Part shown: positions 45,649 to 56,556 of the stretch, piece by piece
How the letters are laid out: each line of letters begins with the position of its first letter
Position numbering within the stretch: position 1 is the stretch's first letter
Virus record (IMG/VR): IMGVR_UViG_3300043823_000198
Span: 1 to 64,000 of that record
Reading direction: 5' to 3' (one strand)
DNA length: 64,000 nucleotides
From: a virus
The notes under the pieces: model-generated
What the model was told of the DNA's origin: nothing
Seen by the model: only the letters and a program-made list of their open reading frames with translations
The model's database searches: none
Made by a program: the position numbers and the translations under genes

Positions 45649-48600
45649 TGATATACACAGGAATTGTTGAAAATAGATCAGATCCTCTACAACTTGGTCG
45701 TTGCCAAGTTCGTATCGTAGGATTACATACTCATGACAAAACACAGTTAACAACATCTCAGCTGCCATGGGCAACACCAATTCAATCTATCTCTTCTGCA
45801 GCGATGAATGGTATTGGATTTACGCCTCTTGGTCCAGTTGAAGGTACTACTGTTATTATTGTGTTTGCAGATTATGATAAACAACAACCATTAATTGTTG
45901 GTACTGTTGGTGGTATCCCGCAAACACCTGTTGCTATCTCAGCTGATGATAATGATGTTGCTGTAAATGCATCAACAAAAGTTTCTGACATATCTTTAAC
46001 AACTATTGTTGGTCCAGTTACAGGAAAACAATTAACATTTACAGATCCAACTGGTAATACAAACCTAACAACAGGTCTTACAGCAAATATGTTTGTTGTT
46101 GGTTATGGATTATCCAGTACTTGTTTCATTGTTTCTGTTGATAGTGGAACTCAAATTACGATCAGCGAACCAGTTACTGGTTATGGTCAAAATATTATTA
46201 CATTTAAAGCAGCGCCAACTAATCTTGCAGCTGTTGCTCAAAGTAAGGCATTAAATGTTGTTACTGACAGTTCAGGAAACCCTGTTGTTTCTGGTAATGG
46301 CCAACCTGTAACAACAGGAACTACTTCTGTTACTCCGAGCGCAGTTAATAGTTCCATTCCAACAGTGCCTCCACCAAAGTCTGTATCAAACACAGCAATG
46401 GCAACTGCAGGTATTAATGCTTTAATCGCCGCATGCGATAAAGTTGGTCTAACAACTAAAGAACAAAAGTGTTCATTGCTCGGTATCGCAGGTGGTGAAA
46501 GTGGATGGATACCTCAATTAGAATCTTACAATTATTCTAAGACTAGACTTAAACAAATCTTCTCTTTCTTGAGCGATGCTGACGTTGAACAATATTCAGA
46601 TGCGCAAAAGAAAGGATTAACAAGAGAACAATTCTTCAGCGTTATCTATGGTCCAACTCGTAGAGGTAAAGGATTCCTAGGAAATCTTACTGACGCTGAC
46701 GGTGGTATGTATTATGGTCGTGGGTTTATTCAGTTGACAGGTCGTGGTAATTATAAGCGATATAATGATCTAGCCAATAATATGGGTTTGAATATTGATA
46801 TTCTGAATAACCCAGATTCTCTTGATGCAGATTTGAATGTTTCAGCGATAGTTGCTGCTCTTTATATCAAAGATCGTGTTCCTTCGGCAGTAAGTCCAAC
46901 TGATAATCCTGGATTTTTCTATGCTGCAAAAAAAGCAGTTGGTGTTAACTCTCCAGATATTGCTGCCAGAAAACTTTCTTACTATCAATATTTTTATGGA
47001 GCAGAAGCAACTGGTTCTGTTGAAAAATCTGCTGGTTCTCCAGCGCCAGAACCACCACCAAATAATGCGCCAGTAACTCCTGGACCATCTCCTGATAGTA
47101 TTGCTCGTGGGACAGATAATACTGGTTTCAGAGACCCAAATAACAAATATCCTTTACCAGATTATGTAAATGAACCAGATACAAATCGTCTCGCTCGTGG
47201 TATTATAAAAGGAACTGTCGTTGAATTAAAAGATGGAACTAGGGATCAGGGTATTCCAATTGCGCTTGATGGTGGAACATGGGATCAACCTCTTTCTGCG
47301 TATGGTTCAAAATATCCATTCAATAAAGTAATGGAAACTGAGTCAGGACATATTCAAGAATTTGATGACACTCCTGGACAAGAACGTATACACACTTATC
47401 ATAGAGCAGGAACTTATCATGAGATTGACCCAAATGGATCTGAGACAGTATTTATCAATGGTGAATCATATGTCATTATGCTCAGAAACAATTTCGTTCA
47501 TATTCAGGGTGATTGTAATTTAACTGTTGCTGGTAATGTAAACATATACGCTCAATCTGATGCAAACATTCAAGTAGAAGGCGACGCTACATTACAGGTT
47601 GGAAATAATCTGGCAGTTGGTGTTGCGAATGATTTTAGTTTGGCTGTGGGTGGGGATATTCAGATTAAAGCAGCTGGTAATTTTGACATTGCTGCTGATA
47701 ATATGACAGTCAACTCTACTAATAATTTGTTAATGCAATCTGGAGAAGAAACTAGTATTAATGCTGATTCTGTTAATATTGAATCATCAGCTGACACTAA
47801 TATTCTTGCTGGTGGAACTTTATATGCAGATTACAGTCAGGGTCAGTTTGGTAACGGAGCTGAATCTGCTGAAACTGTTGATGACTTCGATTTACCACCC
47901 CCAGATCCTGGTAATCCTCTTTACCCAGATGTTCCAGAATTACAACCACCAGATCGAGAAACTGAACAACTTGCTGCTGCTGAAACACCAGAAGATTATG
48001 CAACACCTGAAGGTAGGGCATTTGCTAATACGCAGGCTCAGGATACAGGAGTTCCAAATCCAACTCCACCAGCAGTTGATACTTCTGCTCAAACTACACC
48101 GACAGGTGGTTCAAACAACAACGTTCCTGTTGATTGTAAAGTGATTTATGGAACAACTAACTTTACAGACGACTATCGTTTATCTCCAAACTTTACACTT
48201 GGAATGTTAATTTCTGGTGGTTTAGCTGGTCCACATAAACTCGTTGATCAGGTTCTTAAGGATTCGCCAACTGCCCAAGAACGTGTTTACACTGTACAAG
48301 AAATTGTATGTAATATGGCAATGCTCGCGCAGAATCTACTTGAACCAGCTCTTGCAGTTCTTCCAGGTGGAATTGGTGGATATGGTAAACAATGGAAAGT
48401 TACTTCTGGGTATAGATTAAAAGGTGTTGTTAAACAAGAATCTCCAACATCAGATCACTGTAAAGGTATGGCAGTTGATATTGCGTTAATGTTACCAGAT
48501 CGTTATAATGCCACATACAATATGATTCAACAGATTGAACCAATAGTTCCTTATGATCAATTGATTCTTGAGTATCGTTTCAAAGACCAAGTTTGGATGC

Positions 48601-48722
48601 ATATGTCATACAAATCTAAAGGTTCTAGAAAGATGGCGTTTACTATGGCGAACGATAAAACATATCAAACAAACGGATTTGCCCTATTAACTGATGGCGC
48701 ATCTCCTCCACAGAAAGCGTAA
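45648..48722 (+). CDS. gp5: Enlarged gp5-type hub/spike with GH19 and M15-type peptidase domains
   Basis: A 1024-residue protein. Residues 1-94: gp5 OB-fold (YTGIVENRSDPLQLGRCQVR). About 249-451: GH19-like glycosidase (GGESGW Glu near 282, YYGRGFIQLTGRGNYKRY). About 515-727: gp5 C-terminal beta-helix repeats with alternating Val/Ile. About 827-1004: D,D-carboxypeptidase/M15-like domain (SGYR, SDHCKGMAVDI, WMHMSY giving the zinc His/Asp/His). T4 gp5 has one T4-type lysozyme domain only, so this version can cut both glycan and peptide. Confidence 0.86.
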   Translation: MIYTGIVENRSDPLQLGRCQVRIVGLHTHDKTQLTTSQLPWATPIQSISSAAMNGIGFTPLGPVEGTTVIIVFADYDKQQPLIVGTVGGIPQTPVAISADDNDVAVNASTKVSDISLTTIVGPVTGKQLTFTDPTGNTNLTTGLTANMFVVGYGLSSTCFIVSVDSGTQITISEPVTGYGQNIITFKAAPTNLAAVAQSKALNVVTDSSGNPVVSGNGQPVTTGTTSVTPSAVNSSIPTVPPPKSVSNTAMATAGINALIAACDKVGLTTKEQKCSLLGIAGGESGWIPQLESYNYSKTRLKQIFSFLSDADVEQYSDAQKKGLTREQFFSVIYGPTRRGKGFLGNLTDADGGMYYGRGFIQLTGRGNYKRYNDLANNMGLNIDILNNPDSLDADLNVSAIVAALYIKDRVPSAVSPTDNPGFFYAAKKAVGVNSPDIAARKLSYYQYFYGAEATGSVEKSAGSPAPEPPPNNAPVTPGPSPDSIARGTDNTGFRDPNNKYPLPDYVNEPDTNRLARGIIKGTVVELKDGTRDQGIPIALDGGTWDQPLSAYGSKYPFNKVMETESGHIQEFDDTPGQERIHTYHRAGTYHEIDPNGSETVFINGESYVIMLRNNFVHIQGDCNLTVAGNVNIYAQSDANIQVEGDATLQVGNNLAVGVANDFSLAVGGDIQIKAAGNFDIAADNMTVNSTNNLLMQSGEETSINADSVNIESSADTNILAGGTLYADYSQGQFGNGAESAETVDDFDLPPPDPGNPLYPDVPELQPPDRETEQLAAAETPEDYATPEGRAFANTQAQDTGVPNPTPPAVDTSAQTTPTGGSNNNVPVDCKVIYGTTNFTDDYRLSPNFTLGMLISGGLAGPHKLVDQVLKDSPTAQERVYTVQEIVCNMAMLAQNLLEPALAVLPGGIGGYGKQWKVTSGYRLKGVVKQESPTSDHCKGMAVDIALMLPDRYNATYNMIQQIEPIVPYDQLILEYRFKDQVWMHMSYKSKGSRKMAFTMANDKTYQTNGFALLTDGASPPQKA

Positions 48723-49016
48723 ATGGGAAATCTAGCATACAAAGGTGTTATGAGTACAGGGAAGAATGGTGGTGGACCATCTGCTCTTACACATAAAATA
48801 CAATGTACCAAAAGTTATGTTGGCGGTATTATAATCGGTGTTGTTGGAGATCAATTCGACACACAACCAATAACAAATGATCATGACAGTCAGAGACAGA
48901 TAGTTGCAGGAGCATCGAAAACATTTTTTGAAGGAAATGCCGCTGCAAGGATAAACGACCCCCTCCAAGATGGCGATTCTATTGCTCAAGGTAATGCAAA
49001 AACAACTGTAGAATAA
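48723..49016 (+). CDS. PAAR-domain spike tip (gp5.4-like)
   Basis: A 97-residue protein with PAAR-type repeats (DQFDTQPITNDHDSQRQIVAGASKTFFEGNAAARINDPLQDG). It caps the gp5 needle and would hold a metal ion. Follows gp5 without gap. Confidence 0.8.
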   Translation: MGNLAYKGVMSTGKNGGGPSALTHKIQCTKSYVGGIIIGVVGDQFDTQPITNDHDSQRQIVAGASKTFFEGNAAARINDPLQDGDSIAQGNAKTTVE

Positions 49017-49029
49017 CCTAAATAAGCAT

Positions 49030-49422
49030 ATGGCAATCAATACAAGAACATTTTCAGATATAGATTTTAATTTTATTCCAAATCCTGTAACTGGTGATTT
49101 GGTTCTTCGTTTGGACGACGATGCAGTTAAAAATTCAGTTAAAAATCTTATTCTTACTTCTTTTTACGAGAGACCTTTTCACAGCGAAGTTGGTGCTCCG
49201 ATAAAAAGTATGCTATTTGAGCCAGCAACTCCAATGCTTGGTTCTATGATAAAACAAGCAATCATTAACACGATTAACAATTATGAACCAAGAGTCAACC
49301 TTTCTGATGTTATTGTTAACTCATCACCAGACGATTACTCGGTGTATATTACCATTGAATATACAATTTTAAATAGCACTGAACCACTTACCCTAGACTT
49401 AACATTACAAAGATCTCGATAA
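49030..49422 (+). CDS. gp25: Baseplate wedge gp25
   Basis: A 130-residue gp25: RTFSDIDFNFIPNPVTGDL, ILTSFYERPFHSEVGAPIKSML and EPRVNLSDVIV. T4 gp25 is 132. A CTAAATAA box lies just before the start. The EPR motif common in gp25/TssE proteins is present. Confidence 0.88.
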   Translation: MAINTRTFSDIDFNFIPNPVTGDLVLRLDDDAVKNSVKNLILTSFYERPFHSEVGAPIKSMLFEPATPMLGSMIKQAIINTINNYEPRVNLSDVIVNSSPDDYSVYITIEYTILNSTEPLTLDLTLQRSR

Positions 49423-51266
49423 TGTCTAATAACCAAAAAATTTCAACAACAGATCTAGATTTTGACGACATCAAGTCAAATTTAATTACATATTTACAGG
49501 GGCAAACCCAATTTCAAGATTATAATTTTGAAGGTTCAGCGTTATCTGTTCTCTTAGATGTTCTTGCCTATAATACTCATTATAATGCTCTGTATAATAA
49601 CTTGGCAATTAATGAGATGTTTCTTGATTCTGCCAGAAAACGCAACAGTGTAGTTTCTCTTTCAAAAATGCTTGGCTATAGACCTAGATCAGCAGCCTGC
49701 GCGACAGCACAGGTTACTTTAACTGTTACTGTTCCAACTGGTTCTAATGTTCCAACAACATTAACACTCCCAGCTCTTTCTGCATTTAATACTAATGTGA
49801 ATGGAACGACATATTCGTTTTATAATCAACAATCTATTACAGTATCACCTTCTGGAAACACATTTACGTTCTCGAACATTACAATCACAGAAGGTACTCC
49901 TTTAACCAACACATATACATACGAAACAGGAACAGTTATTCAAATCCCTAATCAATATGCGGATTTAAGCACACTAACTGTTTCAGTTCAAGATAATGCA
50001 TCTTCATCTGTTTATAATTACTTTAAACCAGCAGACACATTAGTCAACGTCGGTCCAACATCCAATGTGTATTGGGTAAAAGAAATCGATGATGGATTAT
50101 ATGAAGTAGATTTTGGAGATGGTAATCTTGGAACTGCTCTGGTTCCAGGTAATGTTGTATATTTAAATTATTTTGTTTCTGATCTAGATGCTGTAAATGG
50201 AGCAAATTCTTTTACATATAATGGACCACAACTAATAAGCGCAGCACCAACAACTGTTACAACTTTATCTGCTGCTATAAATGGTTCTGATGTAGAGACT
50301 ATTGATAGTATTCGTTTCAATGCACCTAAGTTTTACTCTTCTCAGAATAGAGCTGTCACTGTTGATGATTATAAAGCAATTATATATTCTAATGTCCCAG
50401 TTGCTCAATCCGTTTCAGTATGGGGTGGTGAAGATAATGTTCCTCCTGTATATGGTCAAGTTTTTATTTGTATAAAACCTTATAATGTATCAGTATTAAC
50501 TTCTGTTCAAAAGACTGATATCATAACAAATATTCTTAAACCAAGAGGGATTGTTTCTATAATTCCAAATATTGTTGATCCGGACGTTATCAACATTGAG
50601 CTTACAATAACTGCATATTATAACGATCAAATTACAACTAAATCTCCATCTGACCTTGCAACTATTATTACCAATGTTGTTAGCGATTATAACAATTCTG
50701 ACTTACAGAATTTTGATGGAGTATTTAGATTTTCAAAATTAAGTAGATTAATTGATGAATCTGATGATTCAATTGAAAGTAATATCTCGACTTTAGTTCT
50801 TCAACGAGAAATCGCTAATCCACAATATAACACTTCTGCTGAATATACAATTAACCTTATTAATCCAATTCGTGAAACAGGAACTCCTGATAATGCTATT
50901 TTGAGTAGTGGTTTCTATATTCCTGGAAGCACTAATGTTTATTACCTAGACGACGATGGTCAAGGAAATATTCGCCTATTCTACTATGGCCCAGATGGTT
51001 CTAAAGTTGTGGCAAACGCTTCTATTGGAACAGTTACATATACTACAGGATACATTGATATTAAGAACCTAACAATTTCTTCTTTATATGATTCATCTTT
51101 ATATTTTACAATTAAACCACTTTCCAACGATGTAGTATCAGCCCTTTCTCAATATGTGCAAATTGATATGGCCAATTTGGTTGTCAATGTAATCCCTGAT
51201 CCAACTGCATCAGGATTGCTTGGTGGTGGAAACAACTACATATTTACTCCTAGTATTGTTGCGTAA
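49422..51266 (+). CDS. gp6: Baseplate wedge gp6
   Basis: A 614-residue protein of the baseplate J family: FEGSALSVLLDVLAYNTHYNALYNNLAINEMFLDSA near residue 35, VDFGDGNLG, TVDDYKAIIYSNVP, and a C-terminal beta domain. Close to T4 gp6 (660). Overlaps gp25 by TAATG. Confidence 0.88.
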   Translation: MSNNQKISTTDLDFDDIKSNLITYLQGQTQFQDYNFEGSALSVLLDVLAYNTHYNALYNNLAINEMFLDSARKRNSVVSLSKMLGYRPRSAACATAQVTLTVTVPTGSNVPTTLTLPALSAFNTNVNGTTYSFYNQQSITVSPSGNTFTFSNITITEGTPLTNTYTYETGTVIQIPNQYADLSTLTVSVQDNASSSVYNYFKPADTLVNVGPTSNVYWVKEIDDGLYEVDFGDGNLGTALVPGNVVYLNYFVSDLDAVNGANSFTYNGPQLISAAPTTVTTLSAAINGSDVETIDSIRFNAPKFYSSQNRAVTVDDYKAIIYSNVPVAQSVSVWGGEDNVPPVYGQVFICIKPYNVSVLTSVQKTDIITNILKPRGIVSIIPNIVDPDVINIELTITAYYNDQITTKSPSDLATIITNVVSDYNNSDLQNFDGVFRFSKLSRLIDESDDSIESNISTLVLQREIANPQYNTSAEYTINLINPIRETGTPDNAILSSGFYIPGSTNVYYLDDDGQGNIRLFYYGPDGSKVVANASIGTVTYTTGYIDIKNLTISSLYDSSLYFTIKPLSNDVVSALSQYVQIDMANLVVNVIPDPTASGLLGGGNNYIFTPSIVA

Positions 51267-53167
51267 TGATTACCAAACCTAATGTTTCTACTTTAGTTCC
51301 ACAACAACTTCCTGAATTTGTAAGGAATGAGTATGGAACATTTGTGTCTTTTTTACAAGCATACTATGATTATCTTGAAACAACTCAGGTTGATGTCACA
51401 ACAGCCAGAGATGTAGATTCAACACTAGACACATTCCTTACATATTTTAGAGATGAATTACTTTCAAAATTTCCCTTAGAAACAGTATCAGACCAACGTT
51501 TCATTATGAAACGTGTCAAAGATTTGTACCAAGCAAAGGGTACTGAATCCGCTGTTAAGTTGTTGTTTGAACTTATCTATGGTAAACAAGTAAGTGTATT
51601 TTATCCTTCAACGCAAGTTCTTCGCCCATCTGACAATACTTGGAATCAAGATACATCTCTATTTGTTCAGATTAACAATGGTAACCCAGACGATATCGTT
51701 GGAGCAATTGTTCAAATTATTTCTAACGATAAGATAACAGAAGTAACAGTTCAGGGTCGCCAGAACGTACAGATTGAAGTTGATAGAGCAATTGAAGTTT
51801 CTACAACAATTTATGAATATCTTATCGATCGTAGATTTTTTGGTAATATCAGTATCGGCGATATCGTTCGTTATCAAAACACAGAAACTGGTGTAGATTT
51901 CTCAGGAACTATTTTACCAACAACTTCTGGTTTACAAATTTTAGAACCAGGTACTGGTTTCAAAGTTGGTGATGTATACCCAATAACAAACTTCAACGGA
52001 ACAGGAACCATGTTAAAGGTTTCTCAGGTTGACAGTAATGGTGGTATTACTAAAGCGCAGTATATTCAATTTGGTACAAATTACACAACTAACTTCACTC
52101 AAACAATTTCTTCAACAACTGGAACTGCCGCTGTTGCACAAACAACTGGTGTCCAATTAACAAGAAGCGTAACCGAAACATTAAATGGACTTGGTGTTTA
52201 TGTTGCGACATATAACATCGGTATCTCTGAATTCACAAATGGTTTTGCTGAAGATGGTGTGTTCAACACAGTTGATTATGAATATGCGCAAAACACAAGC
52301 GTTATGGAATGGGATCCATCATATGCTGGTGCTATTCTAAGACAATTTGGCCTAACATCTACCCAGGCTATTACCTCATCTTCTTCTGAATATACTTCTG
52401 CCTTGGTTCAGGTTAATCTTGGTGCAGTTGCCACATATCCAGGATATTGGTTAACGAATGCCAGCTTTTTAGATGATGCTATTTTTATTCAAGATAGTCA
52501 TTTCTATCAGGCATTTTCTTATGTTGTCCAAATCGATGAAAAACTAGACACATATAAAACAGCTGTTAAGAATTTGATTCATCCTGCAGGTATGGCATTA
52601 TTTGGTGAATATAATGTACAGAATACATTTAGTTTGAATGTCCAGTTACAGTCTATTCTTAAGATTCTGAATGAATCGTTGAATGATAGTGTAACGATGC
52701 TTGAGTATGCTCAGTTGTTTACAACTAAACCATTGGCAGATTCTCAAACATTATCAGATTTCACTAAGTTGACAACAACTAAACCATTGACAGATTCTCA
52801 AACACTGTCAGATATTTTAGTAAAGCTAACAACAAAGGCGCTTACAGACAGTCAGACACTTACTGATGTAATCACATCTAAGATATTCGGTAAACTTCTT
52901 ACTGATTCTCAGACAATGGCAGAAAGTATTGGTCCATTTAGAACAACAAAAGCATTGGCAGACGCTCCTGTTATGTCTGACACGACAGGAACTAACCTAA
53001 ATAGAACAAACCCCCAAATAGTTTATACTACTAACGTAACTAATCAATCGTCTTCAAGTGTAACAATGTCCAGCGCAGGATTTATTGAATTGAATCCTTA
53101 CACATTAGCTGGTTATTTTACTGATGACACTGGATATTACGTTGGTTCACCAACTTCAATGAGTTAA
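51266..53167 (+). CDS. gp7-like baseplate wedge protein with C-terminal repeats
   Basis: A 633-residue protein in the gp7 position after gp6. The N-terminus (LPEFVRNEYGTFVSFLQAYYDYLE, LYQAKGTESAVKLLFELIYG) resembles gp7-type wedge proteins of cyanophages, although T4 gp7 is far larger (1032). About residues 486-555 hold four or five imperfect repeats of about 18 residues with the core LTDSQTLSD. Confidence 0.7.
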   Translation: MITKPNVSTLVPQQLPEFVRNEYGTFVSFLQAYYDYLETTQVDVTTARDVDSTLDTFLTYFRDELLSKFPLETVSDQRFIMKRVKDLYQAKGTESAVKLLFELIYGKQVSVFYPSTQVLRPSDNTWNQDTSLFVQINNGNPDDIVGAIVQIISNDKITEVTVQGRQNVQIEVDRAIEVSTTIYEYLIDRRFFGNISIGDIVRYQNTETGVDFSGTILPTTSGLQILEPGTGFKVGDVYPITNFNGTGTMLKVSQVDSNGGITKAQYIQFGTNYTTNFTQTISSTTGTAAVAQTTGVQLTRSVTETLNGLGVYVATYNIGISEFTNGFAEDGVFNTVDYEYAQNTSVMEWDPSYAGAILRQFGLTSTQAITSSSSEYTSALVQVNLGAVATYPGYWLTNASFLDDAIFIQDSHFYQAFSYVVQIDEKLDTYKTAVKNLIHPAGMALFGEYNVQNTFSLNVQLQSILKILNESLNDSVTMLEYAQLFTTKPLADSQTLSDFTKLTTTKPLTDSQTLSDILVKLTTKALTDSQTLTDVITSKIFGKLLTDSQTMAESIGPFRTTKALADAPVMSDTTGTNLNRTNPQIVYTTNVTNQSSSSVTMSSAGFIELNPYTLAGYFTDDTGYYVGSPTSMS

Positions 53168-53181
53168 AATAGGAGAAATTT

Positions 53182-53643
53182 ATGGAATTATTAGACAATA
53201 CACTTAAGATTAAAGGCGATGTTGAGATCGTTCTCTTTGGCGCAGATGGACAGAAAAAAGACGCACGTCAGGTTAAGAACCTTGTTGTTACAGTAGGTAA
53301 GGCTTGGATTGCTTCCCGTATGCTAGTTGACGCTGGTGGTACTGGTGGTGTTCCTTTGATGTCATATATGGCTGTTGGTACATCTTCAACAACTCCAGCT
53401 GTTGGTGATACAACTCTTGGAACTGAAGCAGGTCGTGTGGCTTTAGCATCTTCTTCAGTAACTGGAACTGCAATCACTTACACTGCTACGTTCCCAGCTG
53501 GTACTGGTACTGGTGGTCTACAAGAAGCTGGTATTTTCAACGCTTCTTCTTCAGGCACTTTACTATGCCACACTACTTTCCCAGTTGTTAATAAAGCAGC
53601 TGGCGACACAGTTGCTATTACTTGGACAATCACAGTAAGTTAA
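53182..53643 (+). CDS. Virion structural / fibre-associated protein
   Basis: A 153-residue, Gly/Thr/Ala-rich beta protein. YMAVGTSSTTPAVGDTTLG and GLQEAGIFNASSSG are common in phage tail-fibre-linked proteins. AGGAG precedes the ATG. It lies between the gp7-like and gp8-like genes. Confidence 0.62.
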   Translation: MELLDNTLKIKGDVEIVLFGADGQKKDARQVKNLVVTVGKAWIASRMLVDAGGTGGVPLMSYMAVGTSSTTPAVGDTTLGTEAGRVALASSSVTGTAITYTATFPAGTGTGGLQEAGIFNASSSGTLLCHTTFPVVNKAAGDTVAITWTITVS

Positions 53644-53658
53644 TATTAGGTAGATTAA

Positions 53659-56532
53659 ATGCCAGCACTATTAAAATCTGAATTACATAATTCCGTAGCC
53701 AAATTATTGTATACGGAGATTCAGAACAATACATCGAAATTTTATTATTTCTTGGGACAGACTTTACCGCCATCTGCGTGGCCAGATCCAACAAACCCAC
53801 CTGCTCCTGTTGATAGTGCTAATTATGAATTCAATACTCGTAATCAAATTATTACGATGAAGGAAATTAATTCTACTGATGTAACATATGTTATTCCTAG
53901 AGTAAACTGGACTTCTGGTACTATATACGATATGTATGATGATCAATATAGCACAGAAGTACAGGGTATTAATCTAATTTCTGGTGGATATGGTTACACA
54001 ACTGCCCCAACAGTAACAATTACTGGTGGTAATGGATCTGGAGCAACAGCAACAGCAACAGTTAGTAGCGGTCAGATTGTTGGGATAACTCTTACTGCAA
54101 GAGGTATTGGTTATACAGCAATTCCAACTGTTACTATTACTGGTGGCGGTGGTACTGGTGGCGTAGCGACTGCCGTTGTTACTATCGCTCCATCTGGCGC
54201 CCAACAAATTGAAGCTACAAATTCTGTTGTGTTAACAACAGACTTTAACGTATATAGATGTCTGGACAATTATAATAATTCAGCTTCTACATATCAACCT
54301 ATCGGCACTGTTGTAGATCCAGTTATCATGCCAGATGGTTATATGTGGAAATACTTGTATAGTATTCCTATCGCATTAAGAAATAAATTTCTAACTGATC
54401 AATATATGCCAGTTGTTAATGCGCTAACAGATCAATTCTTTGAAAATGGTCAGCTGCTTAATATCGGTATTCAATCTGGTGGTTCAGGATACACATATGC
54501 AACTGTCACATCAAATGGTGATGGATATCGTTCTTCTGACCCAGTTATTATTTCTAACACAACAATTACAAATCCTGGAACAGGATATACTGGTGGAGCA
54601 ACTCTAACTGCATCTCCACCGATTCCCAATGCTTCTGCATGGGTTGCTGGAAATCAAATCCTTCTTGGTCAATATGTAACATATGGTAATAATGAATATG
54701 TTGCTACCCAAACTGGTATTCTAGCAACACCTGCCCCGACGCATACAACTGGCATTGTTCAGAACGGTACTGCTGCTTTACAATATGTTGGATCAACAGT
54801 AACTGGTATTGTTAACGTAACAGCTGGTGCTGTTACAGGTATCACATTAAACGGTAGCCTTTATGACTTTAACATCACCAATGGTGGTTATGGTTATAAT
54901 GCTCCTCCTGTTGTTAACGTCGCTGATACAAATGATACTGGTGGTGAAGGATCTGATGGCGAACCTTCCGGAGAAGATTCTGATGATTGGGCGGGAACTG
55001 CTTTAATGAGCGGAACGTCTGTTTCTTCTATTCAAACTTCTAATCAGGGATATAACTATCGCACTGCCCCAGCAGTAACTTTCGGTAACCAATGGGCTGC
55101 TTCAACTGCAGTAACAGTTGGTTCTCAATATTATACGTCTAATAGACTTTATACTGTTCTTCAGTCTGGAACTACAGGAACAACTGCACCAACTGCTGTT
55201 TCTAATAGCATCCAAAGTATTGAGGTATCTTCTGGTGGTGCTGGATATATCTCTGCCACTGTTACTATTTCTGCTCCTGATATTGCTGGTTCAACGCAGG
55301 CAACTGCAACTGTTACTATTTCTGCAGGTGTAATTACTGCAATTAATATCACTAATCCAGGAAGTGGTTACGTAAATACTCCTACTGTTACAATCAATAA
55401 TACAGGCAATAATACGCTTGGTGCTATTGCTCAGGTTGGTAATATTCAGATTGGCTTTACTGATGGAACTGCTAAACTTACCTATGTTGGTTGGCCAGCA
55501 ACTGCAACTTCAATTCTAAAATACGGTTCAGGATATACTGCCGCTCCAACATTGACAATCAATGCAGTATCTGGTGGTACTGGCGCTTCAGCATATTTCG
55601 TTGTCGCTAAATCAGAAGCAAAGTTAATTCCAATTATTCAAAATGGTCAAATTACTGGAGTTAATATTTTAGATCCAGGAATTGGATACACATATTCAAA
55701 CCTAACAGTTACTGGTGATGGTTCTGGCGCAATTCTTCAGGCAAACTTAAGTCCTGGAGACTTAACTACACTTCAGGCAAATACTGAGTTGTTGACACCA
55801 GACGGACGTATCATGGCTTACCCAGTTATCTCTGGAGGTTATGGGTATGGTCCAAACCCAACAGTAACAATTACTGGCGACGGTACTGGTGCCGCTGCTC
55901 ATGCTATTGTTACTAATGGTGCTGTGACAAAGATTGTTGTTGATAATTATGGTCTTGGATATCGTTGGGCAAATATAACAATTTCCGGAACTGGTTATGG
56001 TGCAACTGCTCGTGCTATCATGGCTCCATTCGGTGGTCATGGTAAAGATCCAGTCACCAACTTATTTGCCAATACATTGATGTTTTTCACTGATATCTCT
56101 CAAGATCAAAATCAGGGATTTACTGTCAATAATGATTATCGTCAACTTGGTGTTATCGCCAATCCTAGAATTTTTGGAGCTTCAACTCTTTTAAATTCAG
56201 AAATTGCTTCAGCTTGTTATGTTGTTACTGGTGTCTTTAACACATCTCAGTTCCTACAAAATATGACTTTGACTGTTGGAACAAGTTCAGGTCCAAGATT
56301 TGTCGTAGTTTCGATTACATCGACTGGTATGTTGCTTCAGTCGCTTGATAATTATTATCCTAAAGTTGGGGATACTTTCTTAAATCCTGCTGGAAATACT
56401 TTTAGCGCAAGCGGTGTAACTCCACCAACAGTAGATAAATATTCTGGTAATATGTTCTTTATTGACAATAGAGAAGGGTTTACTCCTACTTCTAACCAAA
56501 CAGTTACGCTAAGAACTGTGCTTCAGTTCTAA
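53659..56532 (+). CDS. gp8-like baseplate protein with repeat insert
   Basis: A 957-residue protein. The N-terminus ([28 protein letters not shown]), [14 protein letters not shown] near 230 and the C-terminus resemble gp8-type wedge proteins. Between lie several copies of a beta repeat with the core [25 protein letters not shown], common in phage fibres. T4 gp8 is 334 residues, so the extra bulk is the repeat region. Confidence 0.7.
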   Translation: MPALLKSELHNSVAKLLYTEIQNNTSKFYYFLGQTLPPSAWPDPTNPPAPVDSANYEFNTRNQIITMKEINSTDVTYVIPRVNWTSGTIYDMYDDQYSTEVQGINLISGGYGYTTAPTVTITGGNGSGATATATVSSGQIVGITLTARGIGYTAIPTVTITGGGGTGGVATAVVTIAPSGAQQIEATNSVVLTTDFNVYRCLDNYNNSASTYQPIGTVVDPVIMPDGYMWKYLYSIPIALRNKFLTDQYMPVVNALTDQFFENGQLLNIGIQSGGSGYTYATVTSNGDGYRSSDPVIISNTTITNPGTGYTGGATLTASPPIPNASAWVAGNQILLGQYVTYGNNEYVATQTGILATPAPTHTTGIVQNGTAALQYVGSTVTGIVNVTAGAVTGITLNGSLYDFNITNGGYGYNAPPVVNVADTNDTGGEGSDGEPSGEDSDDWAGTALMSGTSVSSIQTSNQGYNYRTAPAVTFGNQWAASTAVTVGSQYYTSNRLYTVLQSGTTGTTAPTAVSNSIQSIEVSSGGAGYISATVTISAPDIAGSTQATATVTISAGVITAINITNPGSGYVNTPTVTINNTGNNTLGAIAQVGNIQIGFTDGTAKLTYVGWPATATSILKYGSGYTAAPTLTINAVSGGTGASAYFVVAKSEAKLIPIIQNGQITGVNILDPGIGYTYSNLTVTGDGSGAILQANLSPGDLTTLQANTELLTPDGRIMAYPVISGGYGYGPNPTVTITGDGTGAAAHAIVTNGAVTKIVVDNYGLGYRWANITISGTGYGATARAIMAPFGGHGKDPVTNLFANTLMFFTDISQDQNQGFTVNNDYRQLGVIANPRIFGASTLLNSEIASACYVVTGVFNTSQFLQNMTLTVGTSSGPRFVVVSITSTGMLLQSLDNYYPKVGDTFLNPAGNTFSASGVTPPTVDKYSGNMFFIDNREGFTPTSNQTVTLRTVLQF

Positions 56533-56556
56533 CAATAGATACCTTAAAGAGTAAAA

